Shown: positions 52,255 to 61,108 of the stretch, piece after piece
Position numbering within the stretch: the stretch's first letter is position 1
Layout of the letters: each line of letters begins with the position of its first letter
Assembly (NCBI GenBank): GCA_016699165.1
Contig: CP064963.1
Coordinates: 3,968,001-4,032,000 of the forward strand
Reading direction: 5' to 3'
Source: Candidatus Melainabacteria bacterium
Lineage (GTDB): Bacteria; Cyanobacteriota; Vampirovibrionia; Obscuribacterales; Obscuribacteraceae
DNA length: 64,000 bases
Program-made: the position numbers and the translations under genes
Notes under the pieces: model-generated
Seen by the model: the letters and a program-made list of their open reading frames with translations, nothing else
Told to the model about the DNA's origin: nothing
Databases searched by the model: none

Positions 52255-53778
52255 ATGACTAAGACACTCGAAAAAGCAAAAACCAGCCAAGATGTTCACC
52301 ATAACTTCATTGGCGGAGAATGGGTCAAGTCCGAATCGGGCAAGACATTTAAATCACTAAGTCCAGCCAACAACGAAATTGTGGTCGGACAATTCGCCGA
52401 CTCAAATGCAGCAGACGTCAAAAAAGCAGTCGATGCAGCCGAGAAAGCATTTCCAGAATGGAAAAAAACACCAGCTCCTGAGCGTGCTGAAATACTCTTC
52501 AAAGCAGCACATCTGTTAGAAGAGCGCAAAGAAGAAATTGCCCGCAACATGACTATCGAGATGGGCAAAGTTTTCAAAGAAGCCAAAGGCGATGTTCAAG
52601 AAGCAATCGACATGGCTAAGTACGCAGCCGGAGAAGGTCGCCGCATGTGGGGTCAGACTGTACCATCCGAATTGCGCAACAAATTCGCTATGTCAATCCG
52701 CCAGCCAATGGGCGTAGTCGGAGTCATCACTCCCTGGAATTTTCCAGTAGCAATTCCAAGTTGGAAAATGCTTCCTGCCTTGGTTTCAGGAAACACAATC
52801 GTATTTAAACCAGCGCCTGAAACACCATTTGTTGCAATGCAGTTTGTGCAAATTTTGCAAGAAGCTGGCTTGCCCAAAGGTGTAGTTAACTTCGTTACAG
52901 GCGGCGGTCCAGAAGTGGGCATGCCCATTGTAGAAGACCCACGCGTGAGAGCTATTTCTATCACTGGCTCATCTGTTACCGGTCGCAAAGTTGCCGGTCG
53001 CTGTGGCGAATTAATGAAGAAAATATCCTGTGAGCTTGGTGGCAAAAACGCCATCTGCTTAATGGACGACGGCGATGTCGACCTTGCTATCGATGGCGCT
53101 CTTTGGGGCGGCTTTGGTACAAGCGGTCAGCGTTGCACAGCAACAAGTAGAGTAATTGTCCATAAAAAACAATATCAAAATTTCATCGATGGTTTCCTTG
53201 CCCGCGCCAAAGCTCTTAAAATCGGCGACGGTCTTGATACCACAGTCGATGTCGGTCCCGTCGTAAGCAAAAAACAGCTTGAAATGATCAATGGCTACGT
53301 CAAAGTAGGCAAAGACGAGAAAGCCAAACTATTGCTTGGCGGCGAAATCATGACCGAAGGCGATCTTGCAAAAGGCTGTTTCCACCAGCCCACCATCTTT
53401 GGTGAATGCAACGCCAAAATGCGCATTGCTCAAGAAGAAATATTCGGACCAGTCGTAGCAGTCATTCCGGTGGACAGCTTCCAGGAAGCCATCGAAGTGG
53501 CAAACGGCACCGAATATGGTTTATCCCTTTCGATGTACACAAGAGACGTCAACCGCGCCTTTTCTGCCATCGAAGAGTTTGAATCGGGAATCGTGTATAT
53601 CAACGCCCCCACAATCGGCGCTGAAATTCAACTTCCCTTTGGCGGCATCAAGCAGACCGGCAACGGTCATCGCGAAGCCGGCATCACAGGCATTGAGCAA
53701 TTCACCGAATGGAAATCCGTATATGTAGATTACTCTGGCACTCTGCAAAGAGCCCAGATTGATAACTACGGCGGTTAG
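52255..53778 (+). CDS. NAD(P)-dependent aldehyde dehydrogenase
   Basis: A 507-residue ALDH-family enzyme. The cofactor region contains GVVGVITPWNFPVAIPSWKMLPALVSGNT, the general base E260 is in SCELGGKNAICL, and the catalytic cysteine C294 is in GQRCTATSR. The position after a class III aminotransferase makes a semialdehyde substrate likely (succinate semialdehyde or a similar omega-amino acid product). It is also close to alpha-aminoadipic or ketoglutaric semialdehyde enzymes, so the exact substrate is not assigned. The next gene is an acyl-CoA dehydrogenase, 60 nt downstream. Confidence 0.88.
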   Translation: MTKTLEKAKTSQDVHHNFIGGEWVKSESGKTFKSLSPANNEIVVGQFADSNAADVKKAVDAAEKAFPEWKKTPAPERAEILFKAAHLLEERKEEIARNMTIEMGKVFKEAKGDVQEAIDMAKYAAGEGRRMWGQTVPSELRNKFAMSIRQPMGVVGVITPWNFPVAIPSWKMLPALVSGNTIVFKPAPETPFVAMQFVQILQEAGLPKGVVNFVTGGGPEVGMPIVEDPRVRAISITGSSVTGRKVAGRCGELMKKISCELGGKNAICLMDDGDVDLAIDGALWGGFGTSGQRCTATSRVIVHKKQYQNFIDGFLARAKALKIGDGLDTTVDVGPVVSKKQLEMINGYVKVGKDEKAKLLLGGEIMTEGDLAKGCFHQPTIFGECNAKMRIAQEEIFGPVVAVIPVDSFQEAIEVANGTEYGLSLSMYTRDVNRAFSAIEEFESGIVYINAPTIGAEIQLPFGGIKQTGNGHREAGITGIEQFTEWKSVYVDYSGTLQRAQIDNYGG

Positions 53779-53838
53779 ATTTAGTCTTTTGATCCCGACC
53801 TTTTGTTCAGAGTAAAAACGTAAACTGGAGAAAATAAA

Positions 53839-55047
53839 ATGGACTTCGATTTCACACCAGAGCAAATCGCAATTCGCAAACACATGAGAGAGTTTGCTGA
53901 GCGCGAAATCGCTCCCAAAGCACAAATGAATGACCGCGAATGCAAATTCGACTGGGAAATCACCAAAAAAATCTTCAAAGAAGGTTTCCTTGGTTGCCCC
54001 GTTCCAGAAAAATACGGCGGTCTTGGTCTAGATTATGTCGCTTACGGCTTGATGACTGAAGAAGTCAACCGCGTTTGCTCTTCAACAAGAACTTTGTTCT
54101 CAGTACAAACATCGCTCGTGGCTTTGACCATCTTGCGTTGGGGTACCGAAGAGCAGAAAAAACATTTGCTTCCCAAACTTTGCACAGGCGAATTTATTGG
54201 TTGCTACGGTCTGACCGAGCCAGAAGCTGGCTCCGATGCCGCTAACCAACAAACCAAAGCTGTCAAAGACGGCGACGATTATTTGTTATCCGGACAAAAA
54301 ACATGGATCTCCTGCGGATCTATTGCAACCCACGCTTTAGTCTTCGCTACAGTGGATTCTAAATTGGGTCACAAAGGTATCACCTGCTTCATCGTCGACA
54401 CCAAATCTAAAGGCTTCACCGCCCGCGCCATCAAAGGCAAATTGGGTCTTCGCTCCTCCGACACATCCGAGCTCTTCTTGGATGAAGTCCGCGTACCTAA
54501 AGAAAACATCTTGGGTGAAGTCGGCGTAGGATTCAAAATTGCAATGTCAGCCCTCGATAACGGTCGCTTCTCAGTAGCAGCCGGAGCCGTTGGTCTGGTG
54601 CAAGGTTGTATCGATGCTTGCACTCAATACGCTATGCAACGCAAAACATTCGGCGAGCCTATCGGCAAGCACCAACAAGTGCAAGCCATGATCGCTGACA
54701 TGGTTGTGGATGCAGAAGCTGGACGTCTCTTGTACCTAAGAGCCGCTCACTTGAAAAACAAAGACGTGCGCAACACACTTGAAACATCGCTTGCTAAGCT
54801 CTTCTGCGGCGAAGCTGCCAACCGTGCCGGTCACAACGCCGTGCAAATCTTCGGCGGCTACGGCTACTCAGACGAGTATCCAGTCGAGCGTTATTTCCGC
54901 GATGCCAAAGTACTCAACATCTACGAAGGCACCCGCGAGATTCAGCGCATAATCATTGCTCAAGACGCTCTTGGTATTCGCTCCGCAAATGGCGACACCA
55001 CAAACAAAGGCGTCAGCAACAAAACCGCATTGGCAGCCGTTCACTAA
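53839..55047 (+). CDS. Acyl-CoA dehydrogenase
   Basis: A 402-residue flavoprotein that introduces an alpha-beta double bond into acyl-CoA. Signatures are GCYGLTEPEAGSDAA (FAD/substrate binding), SALDNGRFSVAAGAVGL, RKTFGEPIGKHQQVQ and FGGYGYSDEYPVERYFRDAKV; the catalytic glutamate is E363 in IYEGTREIQR. This position is typical of short/branched-chain enzymes. In an operon with an omega-aminotransferase and ALDH it suggests degradation of an amino acid or omega-amino acid to an acyl-CoA, but a CoA ligase or transferase is not in the window. Confidence 0.93.
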   Translation: MDFDFTPEQIAIRKHMREFAEREIAPKAQMNDRECKFDWEITKKIFKEGFLGCPVPEKYGGLGLDYVAYGLMTEEVNRVCSSTRTLFSVQTSLVALTILRWGTEEQKKHLLPKLCTGEFIGCYGLTEPEAGSDAANQQTKAVKDGDDYLLSGQKTWISCGSIATHALVFATVDSKLGHKGITCFIVDTKSKGFTARAIKGKLGLRSSDTSELFLDEVRVPKENILGEVGVGFKIAMSALDNGRFSVAAGAVGLVQGCIDACTQYAMQRKTFGEPIGKHQQVQAMIADMVVDAEAGRLLYLRAAHLKNKDVRNTLETSLAKLFCGEAANRAGHNAVQIFGGYGYSDEYPVERYFRDAKVLNIYEGTREIQRIIIAQDALGIRSANGDTTNKGVSNKTALAAVH

Positions 55048-55147
55048 ACAGTGAGCAACGCTAGCTAAGACCGAACATAATGGGCGATAAGATACGATGC
55101 AAATCTGACTTATCGCCTTTTACTAATCTATAAATAGGAATTCGAAA

Positions 55148-56602
55148 TTGACTTCGCAAGTAAATCAAAATCCAGAAGCTCAGGATCAAGCAACACAAGA
55201 GCAACCAAATCCACCAATTCGCTTTGAGTTAATTCCAGAGCAACTCTTTGTCACCGTCAGCTTAAACGAAGTACAACAGGGTGAATTATCTTTTGGTTGT
55301 TGGACTTTCATCTCAGAAGGTTTGCAATCGCTTGGACAAAAAGAATTAGTCTTCATTCTGGAAAAGAAAAACGACGAAGCTGACAACGCTTACCCAACTA
55401 TGGTTTTAAATCTAGTTGCCACCATGTGGAATCGCGCTCAAAATGGCATTCTCACTAACGAAGGCGACATCTTAGAAATTGGCGACACCGGATTTATCGA
55501 GCCACAATTTGCTTCCGTTGCATTTCAACATCCGTTTGGTTTAACCGGTCTTGGACAAGAAGACTTATATCTAATTACAAATCTTTTGACCAAAGAAGAA
55601 ACAGAAGTTGCAAAACAATTCGGCTTATCTAGAGTAGTCGCGCTGCAAGGATTTAAGTACAATCACTTCCCTTCGCCTCCCTGGATTGTGCGTGACCGCG
55701 ACTCTGTCGTAAACGAAGAACAGAAGCTCGAAATGCTCAAAAGCATTGTAGCCAAAGTCCCGTTCTTCCATGTGCGTGGATTTAGATTGACACTAACCGC
55801 AGACACCATTCGTTTAGAATGTCGCAAAGATCAAAAAGAATTGCTCAAAGAAACACTCAAACAAATACCGATGGAAGCACCATTTGCGATATCGAGCGAA
55901 ATTTGCTACGACTCAGACGCCATCTTGACCTGGCAACAGGACATGACTCAAGGTCCAACAGCTATCTCTAAACCAGGTGCTCAAGGCGGTCCTGATGCTG
56001 TAATGAGCGGTTGCTTCATGGCGGTGATACCAGAACAAGAAGGAAACAGTCTGCAAGTTTTGGAAGACGGGTTTTTAGTTTCGCTTGAAACTAAAAAGTG
56101 GGAACAGATTCGCAATTACATGTTAACCGGCAAGAACGGCACTGTATCAATGACTCCAGGCGACGGCAAATGTGTCGTTGAATGGTATGAGCCAGCCGAT
56201 GTCGTGAATGAATTGCGTTTGAAAGTGCTGGAACTACTTCCGACTTTGGAAAACGAAGAAGGCAATATCAAAGTCACTAAAGCCGAAGTCAAAGGCGACT
56301 TAAACAAAGTAGCAGAAGACATCGAACCCATTTTCTTGCGTCGTCTGACAGAAGGTGTAGAAGCCACAGTTATGGGTTATTACACTGATAGAGATCCAGA
56401 TCACGATCAGAAAATAAATTTGATTATGACTTTGTCGCCTGGTCCAAAAGCCGCATGGGCATTTAGTGCAGAGCCAGCTGCAGATCAGATTATGATGAAA
56501 GGCATCGAACTTCGTTTAAACGAACTGCCACTACCTGAGGTGACTGGTGAAGTGAAGGTGGAGATGGAGTTTGAAGTGGCGCCGACTAAAGCCAATAAGT
56601 AA
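55148..56602 (+). CDS. Large protein of unknown function (484 residues)
   Basis: Not recognised. The start is TTG 55148 (MTSQVNQNPEAQ), preceded by AGGA. No signal peptide or membrane segment is present. The N-terminal 30 residues are Gln/Asn-rich. The rest is a mixed alpha/beta protein with a repeated feel: two similar-looking halves, each with a predicted ferredoxin-like segment (FELIPEQLFVTVSLNEVQQG; DAVMSGCFMAVIPEQEGNS). Cys and His are few, so a metal enzyme is unlikely. It stands alone after the catabolic operon and before the accessory region. A novel family is possible. Confidence 0.72.
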   Translation: MTSQVNQNPEAQDQATQEQPNPPIRFELIPEQLFVTVSLNEVQQGELSFGCWTFISEGLQSLGQKELVFILEKKNDEADNAYPTMVLNLVATMWNRAQNGILTNEGDILEIGDTGFIEPQFASVAFQHPFGLTGLGQEDLYLITNLLTKEETEVAKQFGLSRVVALQGFKYNHFPSPPWIVRDRDSVVNEEQKLEMLKSIVAKVPFFHVRGFRLTLTADTIRLECRKDQKELLKETLKQIPMEAPFAISSEICYDSDAILTWQQDMTQGPTAISKPGAQGGPDAVMSGCFMAVIPEQEGNSLQVLEDGFLVSLETKKWEQIRNYMLTGKNGTVSMTPGDGKCVVEWYEPADVVNELRLKVLELLPTLENEEGNIKVTKAEVKGDLNKVAEDIEPIFLRRLTEGVEATVMGYYTDRDPDHDQKINLIMTLSPGPKAAWAFSAEPAADQIMMKGIELRLNELPLPEVTGEVKVEMEFEVAPTKANK

Positions 56603-56706
56603 ATGTTTTTACTTTTACTGAAACATAGAAAAATAACCTTGAGTTGAGGCCCTCCCAAAAAACTTGGACCAAGATTTGGGTTGCACATCAAAAGAAAGTA
56701 CCAAAT

Positions 56707-56877
56707 TTAATTGCATCTGAAAAAGTTGTGAAATGGTTTTTGGTTCGCTCCATATGTATTCAGTCGCCACGAATCATCACCGGTTCCAACATTGTATGAA
56801 GAGATGAGAGCTGTGTACTCATACTTTTTCACTTCTCGTTCTTCGGTGCTTTTGCCAAAGATTCGATTCAAGTCAAG
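56707..56877 (-). pseudogene. Possible gene remnant downstream of fic
   Basis: In the 322-bp gap 56603-56924, the minus strand has an open stretch of 56 codons ending in TAA at 56707 and bounded upstream by TGA at 56878. It reads LDLNRIFGKSTEEREVKKYE, later YNVGTGDDSWRLNTYG, amino acid usage that looks like real protein, but it has no ATG. It may be the C-terminal end of a decayed gene, or a short gene starting at TTG. The rest of the gap has no feature I recognise. Confidence 0.3.
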
Positions 56878-56924
56878 TCACTCCGTTTTGTTCCTTGTCT
56901 AATTACTTTTGCCTCAATGGTTTT

Positions 56925-58016
56925 CTATTGTTTAAGAAGCTCAAGCAATCTGTTATTCAAATAGTAATTTTCACGACCGATCTTCACACTGGTCAAAAGT
57001 CCAATATCTTCCAGTGACTTTAGGTATGCAGCCGCTGTCTGTCGTTTGGCTATATTGGCTTCTTCCAAAAAACGAGTTTTTGAGTAAGCCTGGTAAAAAA
57101 GTAGTTCTACCAGTTCTTTTGAATACGCGTTTGGTGCTCTTTCGCGAATGGTGTCTGAGGTTGACTGCATCAATTGTCTGATTGCCAAAATCTTATCTCT
57201 TGTTCTGAGTGCCATTTCTTCAACTGCACTAAGAACAAATAAAATCCAGGGTTCCCAGGCACCGGATTCGGTGACAGATTTTAATCCGTTTAAATAATCG
57301 TTTTTATGTTCGATCAGATACTTAGAAAGGTAGAGGAGCGGCACCTTCAATAGTTTTTGTTGAATCAAGAAAAGTATATTTAGAATCCTTCCCGTTCGAC
57401 CATTGCCATCGGTAAAAGGGTGTATTGCTTCAAATTGGTAATGAATCAATGCCATTTTTATCAAGGGGTCAAGCTCTTTTTCGCTATGTATGAATTGCTC
57501 GAGACTGGAAAGCTTTTGTCGAATAATCTCAGGGCCTTCCGGTGGTGTGTAAATCACTTCCTTATCGTTTTTTACTATTTTTGTTCCTGGAAGCTTTCTG
57601 ACATCCATGTCTTGTTGTTTGACGATAGAGACTATTCTGCATAAAAGGTTCGTTGTGATAAGTGGCTTTCGAGAAATTTCTGTGCACCCAAAATCGAGGG
57701 CTTCCTGATACCTGAGAACTTCTTTTGTATTCGGATTGACTTTGTCAATTGAATCAGCCAAAGCTTTATACAGCTCGTCGGTCGTGGTGACTATATTTTC
57801 TATTTCAGATGATACTCTGGCTTCTTGAAGTCCTACGGATCTTATTAGTAGGTTCTGATTGGGAATTAAGTCTCCAACACCTCTCAACTCGGCCAACGCT
57901 GCTGTGGCACTAATACATTTTTTTAGAACCACTTTAGTCTCCAACTCGATTGAAGGAGGCAGGTCTGGAAGCAGATTATATGGTTGATTTGGATTGAATT
58001 TCATAAATGCGTCCAT
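56925..58016 (-). CDS. Fic-family protein with C-terminal winged helix
   Basis: A 363-residue Fic protein, predicted to transfer AMP or another nucleotide group to a target. The FIC motif HPFTDGNGRTGR is at residues 199-210 and is complete. An N-terminal inhibitory helix motif S-x-x-x-E-N (residues 69-74) should keep the active site closed until relieved. The C-terminal 70 residues look like a winged helix (IAKRQTAAAYLKSLEDIGLLTSVKIGRENYYL) that may bind DNA, so the protein may repress itself. The upstream region carries six symmetric TGTCGA half-sites (58074-58170). It sits at the edge of an accessory block. Confidence 0.92.
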   Translation of the reverse strand: MDAFMKFNPNQPYNLLPDLPPSIELETKVVLKKCISATAALAELRGVGDLIPNQNLLIRSVGLQEARVSSEIENIVTTTDELYKALADSIDKVNPNTKEVLRYQEALDFGCTEISRKPLITTNLLCRIVSIVKQQDMDVRKLPGTKIVKNDKEVIYTPPEGPEIIRQKLSSLEQFIHSEKELDPLIKMALIHYQFEAIHPFTDGNGRTGRILNILFLIQQKLLKVPLLYLSKYLIEHKNDYLNGLKSVTESGAWEPWILFVLSAVEEMALRTRDKILAIRQLMQSTSDTIRERAPNAYSKELVELLFYQAYSKTRFLEEANIAKRQTAAAYLKSLEDIGLLTSVKIGRENYYLNNRLLELLKQ

Positions 58017-58073
58017 TATTATGGGTATTTATAGCGTATTTTTAAGCATATTGTTATCCATTTGAAACGAATT

Positions 58074-58170
58074 TGTCGATTTGTCCATCGTTTTTCGACA
58101 TATCCGCCAGATATGTCGATGGGATCGACATATCCTCCGAACGTGTCGAATTTTTAACGATTTTTCGACA
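58074..58170. promoter_or_regulatory. Symmetric cluster of six TGTCGA half-sites
   Basis: TGTCGA/TCGACA occur at 58074 (TGTCGA), 58095 (TCGACA), 58114 (TGTCGA), 58125 (TCGACA), 58144 (TGTCGA) and 58165 (TCGACA). Start-to-start spacings are 21, 19, 11, 19 and 21 bp, so the whole array is mirror-symmetric about 58122 and in helical register. The inner ones extend to TCGACATATC-CGCCA-GATATGTCGA. It lies between the divergent fic gene and the CoA-binding protein gene and is very probably an operator region. Confidence 0.7.
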
Positions 58171-58280
58171 AATCCTAGATGTCTGCTAGAGCACGAATCG
58201 GAGTTGTTCCCTTCGATGTTATTGTTAGTCAGTTGCCTTTGCTGGACAAAGCAAAGAAGCGATCAGAGGTGAAAATTTAA

Positions 58281-58685
58281 ATGGAAACTTTGAACGACAA
58301 GATAAATCGATTTCTAGCCGCAGATGTATTTGCAGTGCTTGGCGCAAGTCAGGACGAAAACAAATATGGCTACAAAGTGCTTAAATGTTATTTGCAAAAC
58401 AAACGTCGTGCTATTCCGATTAACCCTAATGAAACAGAAGTTCTGGGGCAAACTGCCTATCCTAATCTGGCATCATTGCCTGAGCCTGTTAAGTCAATCT
58501 CTATAATTACTCCACCGACAAGAACCGAAAGAATTGTGGATAATGCCATCGAACATGGTGTCACTAGTATCTGGATGCAACCTGGTGCTGAATCTGCGCT
58601 AGGAGTTAAAAAGGCTCAGGATGCAGGTATCGATGTTATTTATGGCGGACCTTGTGTTTTGGTAGTTTTGGGGTACAGGGAATAA
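58281..58685 (+). CDS. CoA-binding domain protein (YccU-like)
   Basis: A 134-residue single-domain protein of the CoA-binding/YccU family, a Rossmann-like fold. Typical strings are VFAVLGASQDENKYGYKVLKCY, IPINPNETEVLGQTAYPNL, SIITPPTRTERIVDNAIEHGV and SIWMQPGAES. The biochemical role of stand-alone members is unclear. It is divergent from fic and shares the symmetric half-site region. The SAF-domain gene starts 5 nt after its stop. Confidence 0.9.
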   Translation: METLNDKINRFLAADVFAVLGASQDENKYGYKVLKCYLQNKRRAIPINPNETEVLGQTAYPNLASLPEPVKSISIITPPTRTERIVDNAIEHGVTSIWMQPGAESALGVKKAQDAGIDVIYGGPCVLVVLGYRE

Positions 58686-58690
58686 AGTGC

Positions 58691-59533
58691 ATGCGTAACA
58701 AGCTAATAATTTTCATTTCAGTAGCTCTTTTATTGATCATCGGATGTGTTGTCCTTATTGTGATGTCGTTAGCTGATGATCAAAAACTCAAAGATGCTTT
58801 GAGTGAGGCGGGCATAAAGGTCTCGCAAGAAGTTTACACAGACAGACCCATTGCGAGTGGTCAGATTATTACCGCGCAGGATGTTTATGAAAATCAAATT
58901 CCTGTCGACCAAGTTCGCACTGAATTGTTTTTATGCAAAGATGATGTTATAGGCAAACGGACAGTTGGCGCGATGGAAGGGAATCAGCCTCTTACTGTTC
59001 AGGATCTGGGATTGCGCAGAGAAGATGTTTTGAAAGATGAGATTGCTCGGCTAAAAAATCCTGGAGCAAACAAAAATGCATCTTGTTCACACAGCGCTGA
59101 TACTAAAGTTAAAATGCCAGGAGCGGTCGTTTTTAAATCGAAGCGCGATATTCCGGAAGGTGAAAGAATTAAAGCGAGCGATGTGGAAATAGTTCCTGCA
59201 AAAGACTATAACACCAAGGATGCCGCTTGCGATATCAGGCTTGTTGCAAATCACGTGGTTAAATATGGCTTGGAAAATGGACAGCTTTTGAGTTCATTCG
59301 ACTTCGTCACAGTCGGAAAGGAAGGCGAAGAGGACGCGTTTATCGCGACCCGCGACTTGAAGCCTGGCGAAACCGTAAAGCTTGAAGACGTCGCTAAAAA
59401 GCATTTTGAAAAAGAAAAGTGTTCGGTAAATGCTATTTTAGACCAAAGTTTGATTGTTGGATCTAAGGTTGCGCAGCCAATCTCTAAGGACCAGGTGTTT
59501 AGAGTGATTGATTTGCAGGCGCCGAAGTTTTAA
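58691..59533 (+). CDS. Membrane-anchored protein with SAF domains (CpaB/RcpC-like)
   Basis: A 280-residue protein starting at ATG 58691 (MRNKLIIFISVALLLIIGCVVLIVM, one N-terminal anchor helix). Three SAF-like modules follow: DRPIASGQIITAQDVYENQ (about residue 55), KRDIPEGERIKASDVEIVP (about 155) and TRDLKPGETVKLEDVAKKH (about 230). SAF domains in CpaB/RcpC belong to tight-adherence pilus machines and flagellar P-ring chaperones bind similarly; no pilus gene is nearby, so function is open. Its last 35 nt overlap the convergent gene at 59499. Confidence 0.8.
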   Translation: MRNKLIIFISVALLLIIGCVVLIVMSLADDQKLKDALSEAGIKVSQEVYTDRPIASGQIITAQDVYENQIPVDQVRTELFLCKDDVIGKRTVGAMEGNQPLTVQDLGLRREDVLKDEIARLKNPGANKNASCSHSADTKVKMPGAVVFKSKRDIPEGERIKASDVEIVPAKDYNTKDAACDIRLVANHVVKYGLENGQLLSSFDFVTVGKEGEEDAFIATRDLKPGETVKLEDVAKKHFEKEKCSVNAILDQSLIVGSKVAQPISKDQVFRVIDLQAPKF

Positions 59534-60914
59534 ATTCAGCATCGAGTTGCTGATCAAGATTATCCACTGCATCATTGCCTACAAGGTCGATAAGTTGTTG
59601 CCTGTATTTATTTAGAAGCGTCTCGTCAAAATTTGTTTTGGCATTGAATTGTTTTCTGCGTTGGATTTTGTATTCGCGATAATCAGCAATCACTTGTTTG
59701 CCGGTGTTGCGAAGCATGTTATAGAGCATGACTTGCTCTGCTTGCGAAATCTTTGTTTTCTTCTCTCGAGAGTTTTCGGCTGTGCCGAGCAGTCGTGAAA
59801 AGACGTTGAATGAATGATTTTGAGTCATATAGGTTTGATCGCTTGACGTTCCGTCATTATGCACAAAGCTATATTTACTTCCAGCTGTAGGTAACTTGTA
59901 GGATGGTGTTTTATTAGCGTTTGCAATTTGCGGATAGTCGGGTTCAAGATGCGGTTCGGTAAGAGCTACGACACCTGTACCGCTTTGTCTCATTACTATT
60001 GTGGCTGTTTTCGACAAGTCAGCTGAAGGTGCTAGTTTCGCCAGTACGAAATTGATGTCTGGTGAATTTTGCAACGCGGCTTCAAATAAAGCTTGAAGCT
60101 GATCGCTTTCTGTTGAATTTTCCTGACTTTTAGTTTGAATGCTTTCATCCAGATTTTTTACAGCATCATCGCTTGTTTGTTCGTCAAGCAATTTTCTTAT
60201 TCTTGTTAACTCTTTTCCTATTTCATCTATTTCTCTCTGTTTCTTTTTTAGGGAGTAAAGCAATTCAATTTGTTGGGCTGCGTCCATGTTTTTAGCATCC
60301 GCAACCATCTTTTTCAGGCCCTCAAAATCTTCGTTAGCACTCACAAGTTTCTTGTGTTGGATTTTGTAATCGCGATAGTGACCCAGTGTTTTGGCGAGAG
60401 TCTCGCGAGCCGAGTTATAAAAATTATGACGTTCGGTAATCGAGATTTGTACTTTTTTGTTTTCGATGAATTCCTGATTATCGAATACTTTCGAAAAGTT
60501 GTAGTAATGACTATTGTGCAAAACCGGAGTTGAATAATCGCCAGCGTAAGGTCCAAAGCTTGGTCCAATGAGGCTACCATCTGAACTAACGCCCATCGTA
60601 GTACCTAATTGAGTTATCAGCGCATCAATAAATTTTATCTTCTTTGCCTGATCTCCAGATGGAATCAGTTTCTTAAGTATCAATTGGAAATCGGGAAGCT
60701 TCTTTAGGGCAACAGTCAAGAGTATGGTAATTTGCTGCTTCTCATGTTGCTGTTCCTGAGAAAGTGCGTGAGCTTCCTTCTCATTCGTTGGATTCAACGT
60801 TAATGGTGTAGCGTTTATCTCATTCTTAATTGGCTCGCAAAAAACTTGTGGCGAGGAGCCCAGAGACAAGAAGAGTGTTATGAATACGTAATTTAATTTG
60901 GACATAGGTAACAT
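59499..60914 (-). CDS. Secreted protein with internal duplication, unknown function
   Basis: A 471-residue exported protein. The signal peptide is MSKLNYVFITLFLSLGSSPQVFC. ATG 60914 or 60905 are equally possible starts. The mature protein contains two related halves of about 150 residues: TVALKKLPDFQLILKKLIPSGDQAKKI through HYRDYKIQHKKLVSA, and EAALQNSPDINFVLAKLAPSADLSKTA through DYREYKIQRRKQFNAKTNFDE. The halves share the same start and end motifs and a helical linker with Glu/Lys heptads lies between. Cysteines and enzyme motifs are absent. It overlaps the SAF-domain gene by 35 nt at the 3' end. Confidence 0.75.
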   Translation of the reverse strand: MLPMSKLNYVFITLFLSLGSSPQVFCEPIKNEINATPLTLNPTNEKEAHALSQEQQHEKQQITILLTVALKKLPDFQLILKKLIPSGDQAKKIKFIDALITQLGTTMGVSSDGSLIGPSFGPYAGDYSTPVLHNSHYYNFSKVFDNQEFIENKKVQISITERHNFYNSARETLAKTLGHYRDYKIQHKKLVSANEDFEGLKKMVADAKNMDAAQQIELLYSLKKKQREIDEIGKELTRIRKLLDEQTSDDAVKNLDESIQTKSQENSTESDQLQALFEAALQNSPDINFVLAKLAPSADLSKTATIVMRQSGTGVVALTEPHLEPDYPQIANANKTPSYKLPTAGSKYSFVHNDGTSSDQTYMTQNHSFNVFSRLLGTAENSREKKTKISQAEQVMLYNMLRNTGKQVIADYREYKIQRRKQFNAKTNFDETLLNKYRQQLIDLVGNDAVDNLDQQLDAEFKTSAPANQSL

Positions 60915-61060
60915 TTTACTTCAAAAAATGGCAAATGATCCCCATCCTTAGTCCAGGCAAGGCCTTGTCTGTTCGTACCTTTTAACATGATGATCAGACC
61001 GAAAGTAGGGTTATGATGGATGTTTAAGTCCCGTAGCGAAGAAATGGCGTATTTGTAAAA

Positions 61061-61096
61061 TATTGCACTATGCAATATTGCAAATTGCTATATAAT
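61061..61096 (+). promoter_or_regulatory. Promoter and likely operator of higBA
   Basis: TATAAT at 61091-61096 is a perfect -10 box, 13 bp before the GTG start. Overlapping the -35 area, TATTGCA-CTA-TGCAATA (61061-61077) is a perfect inverted repeat, followed by a third half-site TATTGCAA. This is where a HigA-type antitoxin would repress its own operon. Confidence 0.6.
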
Positions 61097-61108
61097 AGGA
61101 AGGTGTAA

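Noticed and set aside
58081..58272. A 63-codon open frame on the plus strand
   Set aside because: It spans the symmetric half-site operator region and has no ribosome binding site or recognisable protein sequence.
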